A stretch of DNA of 64,000 nt from Chitinophaga sp. CF118 (lineage in GTDB: Bacteria; Bacteroidota; Bacteroidia; Chitinophagales; Chitinophagaceae), in NCBI RefSeq assembly GCF_900112615.1, contig NZ_FOMK01000005.1, positions 1 through 64,000 on the forward strand, written 5' to 3'. Of the stretch, positions 1 through 8,720 are shown one piece after another. Within the stretch, counting starts at the first letter, position 1. Each line of letters starts with the position of its first letter. Position numbers and translations under genes: made by a program. The notes under the pieces were generated by a model. That model was not told the origin of the DNA and ran no database searches. It saw only the letters and a list, made by a program, of their open reading frames with translations.

Positions 1-94
1 ATGAAATTATTCTAACAAACCGCCGTATGCCGAACGGCACGTACGGTGGTGTGAGAGGACAGTGAGGGAAATAATCCCTCACTTCCTACTCGAT
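1..94 (+). mobile_element. 3' end of a group II intron (domains V and VI)
   Basis: Seen: 19-50 folds as a domain V hairpin. The lower 9-bp stem pairs 19-27 with 42-50 (one G-T wobble), a 2-nt CG bulge lies at 40-41, and an upper TGCC/GGCA stem is capped by GAAC. Next, 53-91 folds as domain VI: stems 61-68/76-83 and 56-58/85-87, an unpaired A at 88 (the expected branch-point adenosine), then GAG/CTC. The intron would end near CGAT at 91-94. Known: group II introns end with domains V and VI, a bulged A and a terminal AY dinucleotide. Inference: the intron body and its reverse transcriptase lie left of the window; bases 1-15 (MKLF, stop) may be the last codons of that protein. Downstream exon sequence starts about 95. 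Confidence 0.8.
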
Positions 95-179
95 TTGGCA
101 ATCCATGATCTAAACAGATAGTCGGTTTTCTTTGCCGGTATATAATTTGTATTCCCTATGGTATAAAATACATAACGTT

Positions 180-701
180 ATGCAAGCCGAAAAAGGTCAG
201 AACAACCATAAAGAGGAACATAGAAAAGTAAATATATTCGAACATTTTTCAAGTAAAGTAAGTCATGTCACTGGTTCTCCTTTAGCGTTTATAATAGCAT
301 TGTTTACTATCATTGCATGGGGTATAACAGGCCCGATATTCAATTATTCAGATACCTGGCAGCTTGTTATTAATACCGGTACCACTATTATTACTTTTCT
401 GATGCTATTTGTAATCCAGAAATCGCAGAACAAGGATTCTAAATCGGTGCAACTGAAATTGAATGAACTGATTGCTGCGAACAAATTTGCGAGTAATCGT
501 CTGATTGTAGTAGAGGATTTATCTGAAGAAGAATTAGATGTATTACATAATTATTATTCCAAACTGGCCGAAGAAACCAAGAAGAGGATCAATATGAAAG
601 AATCCCATTCTATAGAAGAAGCGATTGATAATACAGATCAGAAATTAAGCATGGAACCAATAAACAGAAAAGATAAAAAGGGAACAAATCCATTGAACTA
701 A
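180..701 (+). CDS. Low-affinity iron permease family protein (small membrane protein)
   Basis: A 173-residue protein with a hydrophilic N-terminus, two membrane segments (about residues 36-56 and 64-82) and a charged cytoplasmic tail. The pattern NIFEHFSSKVSHVTGSPLAF followed by a Trp-rich hydrophobic helix and a second helix ending FVIQKSQN is typical of bacterial low-affinity iron permease (FET4-like, PF04120) proteins. These are much shorter than fungal Fet4, and their transport role is mostly untested. The start is set at ATG 180; a TTG at 132 in frame would add 16 unlikely residues. A weak promoter-like TATAATTTG lies at about 141-149. The gene is monocistronic, follows the intron tail, and ends at a bidirectional terminator shared with the convergent kinase gene. 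Confidence 0.72.
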   Translation: MQAEKGQNNHKEEHRKVNIFEHFSSKVSHVTGSPLAFIIALFTIIAWGITGPIFNYSDTWQLVINTGTTIITFLMLFVIQKSQNKDSKSVQLKLNELIAANKFASNRLIVVEDLSEEELDVLHNYYSKLAEETKKRINMKESHSIEEAIDNTDQKLSMEPINRKDKKGTNPLN

Positions 702-711
702 TATTGAATAA

Positions 712-763
712 AAAACTCCTGACGGTACCAGCTTTGTGCAAACAGGGTATTGTCAGGAGTTTT
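712..763. terminator. Bidirectional intrinsic terminator
   Basis: A perfect 12-bp stem (712-723 with 752-763) starts with AAAA and ends with TTTT, so it can work in both directions. It lies between the convergent stops at 701 and 778. Confidence 0.8.
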
Positions 764-777
764 CAAAATATGTGTTA

Positions 778-2217
778 CTAAGATAAGCTTACAGGTAATA
801 CAATTGTAAATGTACTCCCGTTATTAAGCTGACTTTCTGCATGCACTGTCCCTTTATGATTCATAATGATGTTCTGTGTACTGGTAAGTCCCAGCCCGGT
901 TCCTTTGGGTTTATTAGTAAAGAACGGATCAAAGAGACGGGCTCTCGTTTCTTCAGGAATACCGGGACCGTTGTCAGATATCATAATGATCGCTTTGTCT
1001 TTCAGGCGTTCTGTATGTATGGTTAATAAGCCTTTGGATGGTGTCATAGCCTCTATGCCATTAATGATAATGTTCAAAAGCGCAATAACAATTTTCTCAT
1101 CATCTGCAGGAACCATTACATCTGGTTTCATATACTCCTTCTGAACTTTTATCTCATTCAGCTGCAAACGATCCTGAGCAAGTACCAATGCTTTTTCTGT
1201 TAATTCGTTGATACCGTGAGGACGAATATTTAATTCTATCATCCGGGTAGAATGCAGTAGTTCCGTAATCAGCTGATTGATACGGGTACAGTTCCGTTCA
1301 ATGATATCAACGTATACCTGACTTTCTTCCACACTTACTGGTTCTCCTTTAAACTGGCTTACCGCCAGGAGGATGTTCGTCAGGGGATTTCTTACCTCAT
1401 GTGCAATTACACGGGCTATACGGCCGGTGATTACAAACTTTTGCTGTTGCTGTTTTTCCAGTTCCTCCCGCTTTCTTTCTGTAATATCCTGTACCACACA
1501 AAGGAACACCTGTTCTGCTTCATCCAATGTTACAGCACTTACCAATACATCCAGCTTTTTGCCTTCTTTGGTTAGGAAGTTATATTCTTTTTGAAGGCTG
1601 GAATCTTCTCCGCAAATATGATCGAAGAAGTATTTGCTTTGCTCTTCATAGAAAAAAAGTTGTTTCAGATTCAGCTGAAGGATCTCTTCTTTACTATACT
1701 GCAGTGTTCTGATAGCCGAAGGATTGGCATCTATTATATTCTTATGGCAGTCTGCGAGGATGATGAGATCATGTGCTTTTTCGAATACGCTGAAGTATTT
1801 CTTTTCTTTCTCTTCAATTACACGTAGATGGTGTGCTTCGTCCAGTGCATAACGTATAGAACGTTCCAGCAGGTCTGCGCTGATCTCTCCTTTTACAAGG
1901 TAATCGGAGGCTCCAGCCTGCATGGCCTCTTTATCTATAGTATAATCACCTTTACCGGTAAGCATAATTACCGGTGCATTAAATTGTAATTGCTGGAAGT
2001 GATGCAATATATCAATCCCCGTATAGGGTCCCAGGCGATAATCTACGAGATAAACATCATGTTTTTTCCTGTCTATTTCCTCCAGTGCTTTTGAATAGGT
2101 GGGAGCCCAGTCGAGCAGATATTGTCCTGGTGAAATATCCTGTAATAATTGGCTCACCAGGTAAAAATCATCCTCATCATCGTCAATCATCAGGATGTGA
2201 ACAGGTAAATCCGTCAT
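778..2217 (-). CDS. Hybrid sensor: response regulator receiver - PAS - histidine kinase
   Basis: A soluble 479-residue protein with no membrane segment. Residues 5-125 form a receiver domain: acidic cluster DDDEDD near 12-17, phospho-acceptor Asp59 in YLVDY, and Lys109 in LVKG. Residues about 140-255 form a PAS domain ending in the usual VVQDITERK. HisKA follows with phospho-accepting His273 (IAHEVRNPLTN), then a HATPase_c domain with N box near 382-386, DNGPGI at 415-420 and GTGLGL at 439-444. It is the third gene of a minus-strand set; its ATG overlaps the upstream stop by 4 bp, which implies translational coupling. Inference: it takes phosphate from, or senses, the upstream kinase and regulator and autophosphorylates on His273. 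The PAS ligand cannot be predicted. No DNA-binding output domain is present in the trio. Confidence 0.9.
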   Translation of the reverse strand: MTDLPVHILMIDDDEDDFYLVSQLLQDISPGQYLLDWAPTYSKALEEIDRKKHDVYLVDYRLGPYTGIDILHHFQQLQFNAPVIMLTGKGDYTIDKEAMQAGASDYLVKGEISADLLERSIRYALDEAHHLRVIEEKEKKYFSVFEKAHDLIILADCHKNIIDANPSAIRTLQYSKEEILQLNLKQLFFYEEQSKYFFDHICGEDSSLQKEYNFLTKEGKKLDVLVSAVTLDEAEQVFLCVVQDITERKREELEKQQQQKFVITGRIARVIAHEVRNPLTNILLAVSQFKGEPVSVEESQVYVDIIERNCTRINQLITELLHSTRMIELNIRPHGINELTEKALVLAQDRLQLNEIKVQKEYMKPDVMVPADDEKIVIALLNIIINGIEAMTPSKGLLTIHTERLKDKAIIMISDNGPGIPEETRARLFDPFFTNKPKGTGLGLTSTQNIIMNHKGTVHAESQLNNGSTFTIVLPVSLS

Positions 2218-2678
2218 TTCATTAATACATTTGGCAGTTCTGCAATTTCAAACCAGTATTTTCCCACTATCCGGGTAAATTCAACCAGTCCGGAATAAGT
2301 AACCGGTTTAATGATAAAGCTGTTTACTCCCAGCTCATAGCTATTTACAACATCTTTTTCTTCCATTGAAGTGGTAAATACAATAACAGGAATACTTTTT
2401 AGAATCAGGTCGGTTTTCAGTTCGCGTAAGGCTTCCCGTCCGTCTTTTTTAGGCATATTCAAATCCAGCAGGATAATCTGTGGAAACGGGTGTAGCGTTT
2501 CATCCGCATAATGACCGTTGCGTTTGAGGTAATGCAACAGTTCTTCGCCGTTTTCCACAAAGCTGATGTTGTGCTGTGTACTGTTTTGATCAAAAGCTGC
2601 CTTAATTAGCTCCCTGTCATCTGCATCATCATCTGCAATAAGGATGCTAATCTTTTCGGCAGTTTTAATTGGAATCAT
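2214..2678 (-). CDS. Single-domain response regulator (CheY/Rcp1-like)
   Basis: 154 residues, almost entirely one receiver domain. Seen: acidic triad DDDADD at 16-21, phospho-acceptor Asp72 (LLDLNMPKKDG), Thr102/Thr103 in VFTTS, and Lys124 in IIKPV. The loop between strand 2 and the Asp is long (YLKRNGHYADETLHPFPQ), as in Rcp1-type regulators that partner phytochrome-like and CHASE3 kinases. It overlaps the upstream kinase gene by 14 bp and the downstream hybrid kinase gene by 4 bp, so the three are very likely one operon. Without an output domain it probably acts as a phosphate shuttle or by protein contact. Confidence 0.9.
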   Translation of the reverse strand: MIPIKTAEKISILIADDDADDRELIKAAFDQNSTQHNISFVENGEELLHYLKRNGHYADETLHPFPQIILLDLNMPKKDGREALRELKTDLILKSIPVIVFTTSMEEKDVVNSYELGVNSFIIKPVTYSGLVEFTRIVGKYWFEIAELPNVLMK

Positions 2679-4104
2679 TTTGATGGGTTTGAATGAGAGG
2701 TAGTATAACTACAAAAGTTGCCCCCTTACCCGGGTAGCCGTAAGCCATGATCTGCCCATGATGACTGTCTACTATCTTTTTGCAGATAGCAAGCCCTATT
2801 CCGGTTCCCGAATATTCGCTCATGCCATGGAGTCTTTGAAACAGCTGGAAGATGCGTTCAGCATGAACTGGGTCAAACCCGATTCCATTATCTTCTATAT
2901 AAATGCGGCAAAAAGTGTCTTCTGCCCGGTTTTCTTCTATAATGAGATCAATTTCTTTTCCTTTCAATACCTGGTTGGTAATATTAATCACCAACTGGCG
3001 GTCGGGGTGGGCAAATTTGATAGCATTGGCCAGCATGTTCTGAAAAAGTTGATGAAAGGAAGTGGCACTGCCTTCTATAACCGGGAGGGGGCCAGCTGTT
3101 ATGCTGGCATTATGCTCCTGCAAACTAACTTCGAGATCACTGGTCACTTCCTGTAGCAGACTGCTCATATCTACTTTGGTAATACTTTCCGGTGTAATAC
3201 GTCCTGCCCGGGAAAAAAGAAGAAGGTCGTTGATAAGTACCCGCATCCTGGATACTGCACCAACCATCCGGTTTATCATTTCGCTGGCTTCCGGCGGGAG
3301 TTGTTCTCCGTATTTCATCTGGAGGCGATCACTGAAAGTGGATATTTTTCGTAATGGCTCCTGCAGGTCATGAGAAGCTACATAGGCGAATTGTTCCAGT
3401 TCTTCGTTCGATTTATTCAGCAGGATAATATTCTGCTGCAGATTGCGCTGGTAAGATTTTAACCGGGTTTCTATATGTAATTGTAAACGGAATTCCCTGG
3501 TGAGTGTAACATAGGAATAAATCCCGATAAGAATAGCCACCAGCGAAGAAATGAATATTACAGGTACCCAGATGGCAGAAAAGAATTTGTACAGTTCGGA
3601 TTTCTCATGCAAATGAGCTTCCTCTATCAGCATCATGTCCTGCACTTTCCGGTCTATTTTAGACATTGATTTCTCTCCCTGCTGTACTGCAGAGGTATCC
3701 CTCTGGAGTGAAGTTTTGGGCTGTTCTCCTTCCATTAGCTGCCGGTACTTATTATCAAGCAATAATTTAAGAGTGTCCAGGTGTAATTGCTGTTGTGGAT
3801 TATCAGCAGTTATCCGCCGTAGTATCAGATATTCTTCGGCAATTTTAATACTGCGTTGCTGCATATCTGGTTGCAGGAAAGAGGCGTCTTTTGTGATATT
3901 ATAACCACGAATGGCAGCTTCCGCATCTTTCAGCTGCCGGGTTATCACTTCAAGCCTTTTAGAAACTTCAATAGTATGATTCAGCCATTTGGCATTATCT
4001 AGCAGATTTTTTGTGACAAGGTAGGAACATATAGATGCGGCGATTACAACTGTGCATGCTATAAAGAAGCCGAACCTTACTTTTTTCTGTACTGGAATGT
4101 GCAT
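2665..4104 (-). CDS. CHASE3-domain membrane histidine kinase
   Basis: 479 residues. A membrane segment at about 11-30 is followed by a periplasmic helical CHASE3-type sensor (34-173; the stretch with DAEAAIRGYNIT is characteristic), then a second membrane helix at about 178-200. A coiled linker leads into HisKA with His245 (YVASHDLQEPLRK), and a HATPase_c domain carries NAIKFAHP, DNGIGFDP and GTGIGLAI. It heads the three-gene phosphorelay. The ligand of CHASE3 is unknown in general; the kinase type, with its extended coiled helix, is common upstream of Rcp1-like regulators. The next gene upstream is divergent, so the promoter should lie in 4105-4470, though no convincing box was found. Confidence 0.9.
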   Translation of the reverse strand: MHIPVQKKVRFGFFIACTVVIAASICSYLVTKNLLDNAKWLNHTIEVSKRLEVITRQLKDAEAAIRGYNITKDASFLQPDMQQRSIKIAEEYLILRRITADNPQQQLHLDTLKLLLDNKYRQLMEGEQPKTSLQRDTSAVQQGEKSMSKIDRKVQDMMLIEEAHLHEKSELYKFFSAIWVPVIFISSLVAILIGIYSYVTLTREFRLQLHIETRLKSYQRNLQQNIILLNKSNEELEQFAYVASHDLQEPLRKISTFSDRLQMKYGEQLPPEASEMINRMVGAVSRMRVLINDLLLFSRAGRITPESITKVDMSSLLQEVTSDLEVSLQEHNASITAGPLPVIEGSATSFHQLFQNMLANAIKFAHPDRQLVINITNQVLKGKEIDLIIEENRAEDTFCRIYIEDNGIGFDPVHAERIFQLFQRLHGMSEYSGTGIGLAICKKIVDSHHGQIMAYGYPGKGATFVVILPLIQTHQNDSN

Positions 4105-4470
4105 TTGGCTGAACTATTATGTATATAACTGAGCATTCGAATTTACTATATTATTAATAATCAGCATAAATTATTAATTGTTTCTCTTGGAATATGTGGG
4201 GAATAACTGATGAAGTATGCAACAATTTCTACACAATGAAAGCACGTAAAGGTCGTGATCGCTGCATGTTTTCATATAGTCCTAAACGTGAATTATTAAT
4301 TGATCAGATCCCATACTGTAGGTTGTTTGCAGAGAAATATACTTAGCCCTTATTCTTACTGATTGTTTGCTGGAATGAACTTTGTTTTTTCAATTACGGG
4401 AATGCTGAATGATACAGATCTAAATAGCAGCAAAACAGAAGATTTGTTTACTCACACAAAAAGAATAATC
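4105..4470. other. Divergent intergenic region
   Basis: AT-rich spacer between the minus-strand kinase operon and the proline-rich protein gene. Start codons at 4363 (TTG) and 4375 (ATG) would extend the downstream protein, but the added residues are not distinctive. Short TTTG motifs occur (for example about 4325 and 4366), but no full TAnnTTTG with a spaced TTG was found. No RNA gene or repeat was recognised. Confidence 0.4.
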
Positions 4471-4758
4471 ATGCAATATTATAATATGTCTGCGGGAGAT
4501 AAACCGGGAGGGAAGCCCGAACCTATCGGGGTTCCTGTGAGAGAACAACCGCCAAATCCAGGGCCGGAAATAACACCTCCGCCTTCACCGCAGGGCCCGC
4601 CACCTCCGATACCGAACGAAGTGCCGGATCATGATATCCACCGTACACCACCGAATCCTAAAGCAGGTAAACAGAGCAATGCAGAGAATGATGCACTGAT
4701 AGCAGAACAGGACCGGGAAGATGTACAGGAAAGATCTCCTGATCTCTTGAATAAATAA
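4471..4758 (+). CDS. Small proline-rich hypothetical protein
   Basis: About 95 residues from ATG 4471. The centre (residues 10-70) is rich in proline and glycine (GPEITPPPSP, GPPPPIPNEVPD) and therefore likely disordered; the C-terminus is charged. There is no signal peptide or membrane segment with this start. In-frame starts at 4363 and 4375 would give 131 or 127 residues. The gene lies 31 bp before the DUF892 gene in the same direction and may be co-transcribed with it. No function recognised. Confidence 0.5.
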   Translation: MQYYNMSAGDKPGGKPEPIGVPVREQPPNPGPEITPPPSPQGPPPPIPNEVPDHDIHRTPPNPKAGKQSNAENDALIAEQDREDVQERSPDLLNK

Positions 4759-4789
4759 ATTATTTACCAATTATAAACTCCAAATAAAA

Positions 4790-5431
4790 ATGGCGACTAA
4801 AATCCAGGCAAAAACCGGAACAAACGGTACAGCCACCAAACAAAACGGTAGTCCAAAAAGTGTGGCTGCAAAGAATACTGTAGTTGTTACCCGTTCTGCT
4901 TCCAGGGCTAAGCCCGGCAGTAAAAAACAGGATATGCCCAACTCCAGGTTCCATAAACTATTTGTGGATGAACTTAAAGACATTTACTGGGCTGCGAAAG
5001 CACTGGTAAAAACATTAGGTAAAATGCAAAAGGCTGCTACATCTGACGAACTGACAAAGGCAATCAGCGATCACCAGGAAGTTACAAGAGAACAGATTAC
5101 AAGACTGGAGCAGGTATTTGAAAGCATTGACCAGGAACCTAAAACCAAGAAATGTGAAGCAATGGCCGGATTGATCACAGAAAGCCAGGAAGTAGTGGAT
5201 GATACAGACGAAGATTCTGCTGTAAGGGATGTAGCTATTATCATCTGTTCCCAGAAGATAGCACATTACCAAATTGCTGCTTATGGGAGTCTGCGTACAC
5301 TCGCAAATGTTATGGGACATACCGAAGCCGCAGATTTTTTGGCAGAGAGTTTAAGCGAAGAAAAAGAAGCTGATAATCTGCTTACAATGATAGCAGAGTC
5401 TTCTGTAAATGAAGAGGCTTCTGCAGAATAA
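4790..5431 (+). CDS. DUF892 ferritin-like protein (YciE/YciF family)
   Basis: 213 residues. The first 45 are a low-complexity basic tail rich in Lys, Thr, Ala and Gly, unusual for the family and possibly nucleic-acid binding. Residues about 50-205 match the DUF892 ferritin-like four-helix fold: FVDELKDIYWAAKAL at the start, HQEVTREQITRLEQVF in helix 2, and HYQIAAYGSLRTLA in the third helix with the acidic and His residues used as metal ligands in relatives. YciE/YciF homologues are induced by stress; their chemistry is not settled. The gene sits beside Ku, which suggests a stress-protection neighbourhood, although this is inference. A terminator follows at 5456-5493. Confidence 0.85.
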   Translation: MATKIQAKTGTNGTATKQNGSPKSVAAKNTVVVTRSASRAKPGSKKQDMPNSRFHKLFVDELKDIYWAAKALVKTLGKMQKAATSDELTKAISDHQEVTREQITRLEQVFESIDQEPKTKKCEAMAGLITESQEVVDDTDEDSAVRDVAIIICSQKIAHYQIAAYGSLRTLANVMGHTEAADFLAESLSEEKEADNLLTMIAESSVNEEASAE

Positions 5432-5455
5432 TATTACTACTTATGAGAACCCCCG

Positions 5456-5493
5456 GGCCTCTGCATTTTAAAAGTGTATGAGGCCTTCTTTTT
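5456..5493 (+). terminator. Intrinsic terminator after the DUF892 gene
   Basis: GGCCTC (5456-5461) pairs with GAGGCC (5480-5485), followed by TTCTTTTT. Confidence 0.7.
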
Positions 5494-5585
5494 GAAATAC
5501 CCCTCTACAGTTCAGTACGGTTAGTGGTGTGGCGGACAAACTGGGGAATTACAGCATGATTGAGAATCAAAAGGAGTAAATATAA

Positions 5586-5619
5586 ATAGGCGGTGGCAGG
5601 AGAAATTGCCACCGCCTAT
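5586..5619 (-). terminator. Terminator of the 5633-5980 gene
   Basis: A perfect 13-bp stem, 5586-5598 with 5607-5619, and an 8-nt loop. On the minus strand it is followed by a T-rich stretch and lies just after the stop at 5633. Confidence 0.75.
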
Positions 5620-5632
5620 TATAATAATTTAA

Positions 5633-5980
5633 TTACGCAAAGATCAACTGATCCTCTCTGTCTTCTACCGGTATTTTCTGGATAAATTCATCAAATCCTG
5701 CCTCTTCATGGGTGCTGTACATACCATAGGCATCCAGGACATAGCCTATTTCTCCATCTTTATCTTCCATGAGATATAATATGGACATGTCGCCCGGATC
5801 GGACTCTCCTTCAAACCGGTAGGTTTTAATAATTTTCAACTCATCAGGATTGTAAATCTTTTGCTTTTCAGTATTCTGCATCCTGCCGTGGTCACTCATT
5901 TTTAATTCGTGATCAAGGCCTTTTAGATGCAATTTTTCTAATACCCTGCTTAGGGTTGTCATTTCACCTGGCTTTTCCAT
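5633..5980 (-). CDS. Small conserved Bacteroidota protein (often named phosphoribosylpyrophosphate synthetase-like)
   Basis: About 115 residues from ATG 5980; an alternative ATG lies at 5962 (MTTLSRVLEKL). The protein carries the conserved blocks KTYRFEGESDPGDMSILYLM and a C-terminal IPVEDREDQLIFA found in a small Bacteroidota family. Databases often call it a phosphoribosylpyrophosphate synthetase, but it is far shorter than a real PRPP synthetase (about 310 residues) and shows no PRPP-binding loop, so that name should not be trusted. The reading frame stays open upstream to 6121 but would then overlap the Ku start on the other strand. The gene is divergent from ku. Function unknown. Confidence 0.72.
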   Translation of the reverse strand: MEKPGEMTTLSRVLEKLHLKGLDHELKMSDHGRMQNTEKQKIYNPDELKIIKTYRFEGESDPGDMSILYLMEDKDGEIGYVLDAYGMYSTHEEAGFDEFIQKIPVEDREDQLIFA

Positions 5981-6068
5981 AAAAAGAAGGTTTTTTGTAA
6001 GAGCGTAAGTCCAAAAGCCATGCCATGGCATATAGTTTGGATTCAACTGATTATTAAATCCTACTATT

Positions 6069-6845
6069 ATGAGAGCAGTTTGGTCAGGAACAATAGGATT
6101 CGGTCTGGTAAATATTCCCATAAAGCTATACAGTGCTTCGCAGGACAGCAGACTGGACCTTGATATGCTTGATAAGAAAAATCATGCACATATCAGATTT
6201 CAGCGGGTAAATGAGGATACGGGAAAAGAAGTTCCCTGGGAACAGATTGTGAAAGGATATTTATACAATGATGAATATGTGATTCTGCAGGACGAAGATT
6301 TTGAGGAAGCCAGTCCGAAAAAAAACAAAATTATCACAATAGAATCCTTTGTGAAAGTGGCGGAGATAGATAATATCTATTTCGAATCTCCTTACTACAT
6401 TGAACCACAAAAGGCGGGTGAAAAAGCATATGAATTATTGCTGAAAACATTGCAGAAAACGGGGAAAGCAGGCCTTGGGCGTTTTGTTCTTCGTACAAGT
6501 GAACATCTTGTTGTGATTCGTCCGCGGGATAATTATTTACTATTGCATCAATTACGGTTTGAACAGGAGATACGCTCTCCTAAAGATCTTACATTACCCT
6601 CTGGCATAAAGATCAGTAAACAGGAACTGGATATGGCAGCACAACTGGTAGAACAATATTCTACTGAGTTTGATATTACTGCATTCAAAGATGAGTATAC
6701 AGCGGAACTGATGAAAATCATCAAAGCAAAGGCCTCCGGCAAGCGTCGTACAGTAAAGAAATTAACAGTAGCACATACCAAGAGCACAGACCTTTTCAGT
6801 CAGTTGAAAGCAAGTCTGGGAGGCAATAAAAAACGGGCATCTTAA
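6069..6845 (+). CDS. ku: Ku homodimer protein, non-homologous end joining
   Basis: 258 residues, the usual size for bacterial Ku. It opens with MRAVWSGTIGFGLVNIPIKLYSA, the family signature (first 20 residues are diagnostic), followed by the beta-barrel ring segments (VNEDTGKEVPWEQIVKGY, AEIDNIYFESPYYIEP) and a basic C-terminal tail from about residue 225 (KAKASGKRRTVKKL). Bacterial Ku binds double-strand DNA ends as a ring-shaped homodimer and recruits the ligase LigD. No ligD is in this window, so the partner must be elsewhere. The gene is divergent from the small protein at 5633-5980 with 88 bp between starts. Confidence 0.95.
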   Translation: MRAVWSGTIGFGLVNIPIKLYSASQDSRLDLDMLDKKNHAHIRFQRVNEDTGKEVPWEQIVKGYLYNDEYVILQDEDFEEASPKKNKIITIESFVKVAEIDNIYFESPYYIEPQKAGEKAYELLLKTLQKTGKAGLGRFVLRTSEHLVVIRPRDNYLLLHQLRFEQEIRSPKDLTLPSGIKISKQELDMAAQLVEQYSTEFDITAFKDEYTAELMKIIKAKASGKRRTVKKLTVAHTKSTDLFSQLKASLGGNKKRAS

Positions 6846-6891
6846 TCGTTTTACACACTATAAAGTATTGTTAGTCTTAAACCGGAAAGTT

Positions 6892-7329
6892 ATGGAAACA
6901 GCTCATCGCATGGTTAATCTCGCACCAAGATATGGTATTGTCATTGCCGTTATGTCAATTGTATTCAACATAATTTTCAATGTAACGAAAACTGCAGATA
7001 ACCTGTGGACAGGCTACTTCGCTGCGTTGCTGGTTTTCCTGGGAGTGTTGTTCTCTGTTATTCATTATAACAGTCAGCATCATGAAAAAACATCTGCGCT
7101 GGCTTTATTCAGTATGGGATTCAGAACTACCTTATGGGCAGTAGTGATCATTTCATTATTCTCCATTGCATTTCACCTGCTGGTATCTGATAAAGTAGAA
7201 GACTCCAATTTCTGGATCTCATTATTGGGGAATGTATTGTTCGTCCCATTTGTATTGGGAGTGCTGGCTTCTTTAATTAGCTCAATGGTATTTAAGAGAA
7301 ACCAGAAAACAACAAACCCCGGTAGCTGA
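6892..7329 (+). CDS. Four-helix membrane protein, DUF4199-like
   Basis: 145 residues from ATG 6892, preceded by GGAAAG; a TTG at 6868 would add 8 residues. Four hydrophobic segments are visible (about 14-32, 42-58, 80-103 and 113-135). Size, topology and the C-terminal short charged tail resemble Bacteroidota DUF4199 proteins, but no diagnostic motif was confirmed. It follows ku in the same direction and converges with the chromate transporter, its stop only 2 bp from the other stop. Function unknown. Confidence 0.6.
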   Translation: METAHRMVNLAPRYGIVIAVMSIVFNIIFNVTKTADNLWTGYFAALLVFLGVLFSVIHYNSQHHEKTSALALFSMGFRTTLWAVVIISLFSIAFHLLVSDKVEDSNFWISLLGNVLFVPFVLGVLASLISSMVFKRNQKTTNPGS

Positions 7330-7331
7330 TG

Positions 7332-8525
7332 TTAAATCAGCCAGCCTAATAAAAGACAGGCCAGTACAATAAAAGGAGAGGGCAGCCGCGTGAACCAGAG
7401 TACTGTGAGTGTGGACAACATGATCAGAATATTGTACCATGTGGTAGGTATTGCCATAAAGAGCATTATGGTGGCTGCCCACATAACACCTACTACAGCA
7501 GCATTGATTCCTTCCAATGCACGATAAATGATTACATATTTTTTCAGATTATGCCATATCGGGAAGAAGAATAAGACCAGCAACAGACTGGGTAAGAAAA
7601 TGGCTATTGGTGCCAGTATGCAGCCCAGAAATTGATAGCCGGTGCCCAGGTTACGCATTACCATACCTCCGGCATAAGCTGTAATAGAAAATGTTGGACC
7701 GGGCATTGCTCTCATTATACCTGCTCCGGTAAGCAGTTCTTCTGCACTCATGAACTGCGATTTTGCACGGGTTACATATTGTTCCAGCATCATTGCAATC
7801 AGAATATCTCCTCCTCCAAATACGAGACTACCGAAACGGTAAAAGTTCTCAAACAGGTTAAAGGGACGACGGGTAATCCAGTCATTAGTACGGGCTACCT
7901 CAGAAAATACACCCGCGAGTATAAACAACAGGGCAAACAGCCAGATATTGGTCCACTGGATTTTTTTTGGCTTATCTGCAATATTCGGGATACGCTTGTC
8001 GCTGAAGTTGGATACAATTCCCCCCAATATGATCAATGCGGGGAAAGTCCAGGGCGATTTCAGGAAAAACGCTGCTAGGAGGGCTACCACCATAATTGCG
8101 GTAGTGGCCTTGCTGCGTACACTGATGCGGTAAGCGCGGATACTGCCGTATACCAGGAAACCTACCGCCATAGGTTGAACGTATTTAAAGATATCGGTGT
8201 TTAATGCTTTCTGATCAAAGTATTGTAACAGGAAGCTTAATGAACCCATTAACAGGCAGGCAGGTGAAATCCATATAAGCAGTGTAACAACAGCCAGCGG
8301 CACACCACCACGTTTATACCCAATCAGCGTTAGTGTTTGGGAAGAGGATGCCCCGGGGAGCAACTGGCAGAAGGCATTGTATTCCATCAGTTCCTGCTCC
8401 GTTATATCCCTGCGCTGATGCACAAACGTTTTCAACATCATGGCCAGGTGGCCCTGAGGGCCTCCATATGCCGTTATGCTGTGCATAAAGACTGCTTTCA
8501 AAAAAGGAATATGACGTAGAAACAC
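7332..8525 (-). CDS. chrA: Chromate transporter (CHR family)
   Basis: 397 residues, a full-length two-domain CHR protein. The N-terminal half carries the family signature: [19 protein letters not shown], then [23 protein letters not shown]. The second CHR half, from about residue 220, carries the repeated pattern [17 protein letters not shown] and [19 protein letters not shown]. About ten hydrophobic helices are visible. CHR proteins export chromate, driven by the proton-motive force; several homologues have other or unknown substrates. A -7-like box (TATATTTG on the minus strand, 8624-8631) could drive it, giving a leader of about 90 nt. No chromate regulator is adjacent. Confidence 0.88.
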   Translation of the reverse strand: MFLRHIPFLKAVFMHSITAYGGPQGHLAMMLKTFVHQRRDITEQELMEYNAFCQLLPGASSSQTLTLIGYKRGGVPLAVVTLLIWISPACLLMGSLSFLLQYFDQKALNTDIFKYVQPMAVGFLVYGSIRAYRISVRSKATTAIMVVALLAAFFLKSPWTFPALIILGGIVSNFSDKRIPNIADKPKKIQWTNIWLFALLFILAGVFSEVARTNDWITRRPFNLFENFYRFGSLVFGGGDILIAMMLEQYVTRAKSQFMSAEELLTGAGIMRAMPGPTFSITAYAGGMVMRNLGTGYQFLGCILAPIAIFLPSLLLVLFFFPIWHNLKKYVIIYRALEGINAAVVGVMWAATIMLFMAIPTTWYNILIMLSTLTVLWFTRLPSPFIVLACLLLGWLI

Positions 8526-8720
8526 AGATGAGAGATTATTCGGTGCCCGAATTTCAATAAAAAATTAAAGATAGCAAAGTATTAGAATGCTAACAGCTTG
8601 ATTTTGTTCCATTCATAAAAAAACAAATATACGGGCATAATACTTGTAATTATTGTTTTATACAGCAAGCCGTGTGTAAGCGACCCCTCCGGCCTGAATT
8701 ACTCCAAAACTATAAAATAT

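Noticed and set aside
5633-5980. Genuine phosphoribosylpyrophosphate synthetase
   Set aside because: Only about a third of the needed length and without the PRPP-binding loop.
5981-6121. N-terminal extension of the small PRPP-like protein
   Set aside because: The extension overlaps the start of ku on the other strand and has no family similarity; starts at 5980 or 5962 fit better.
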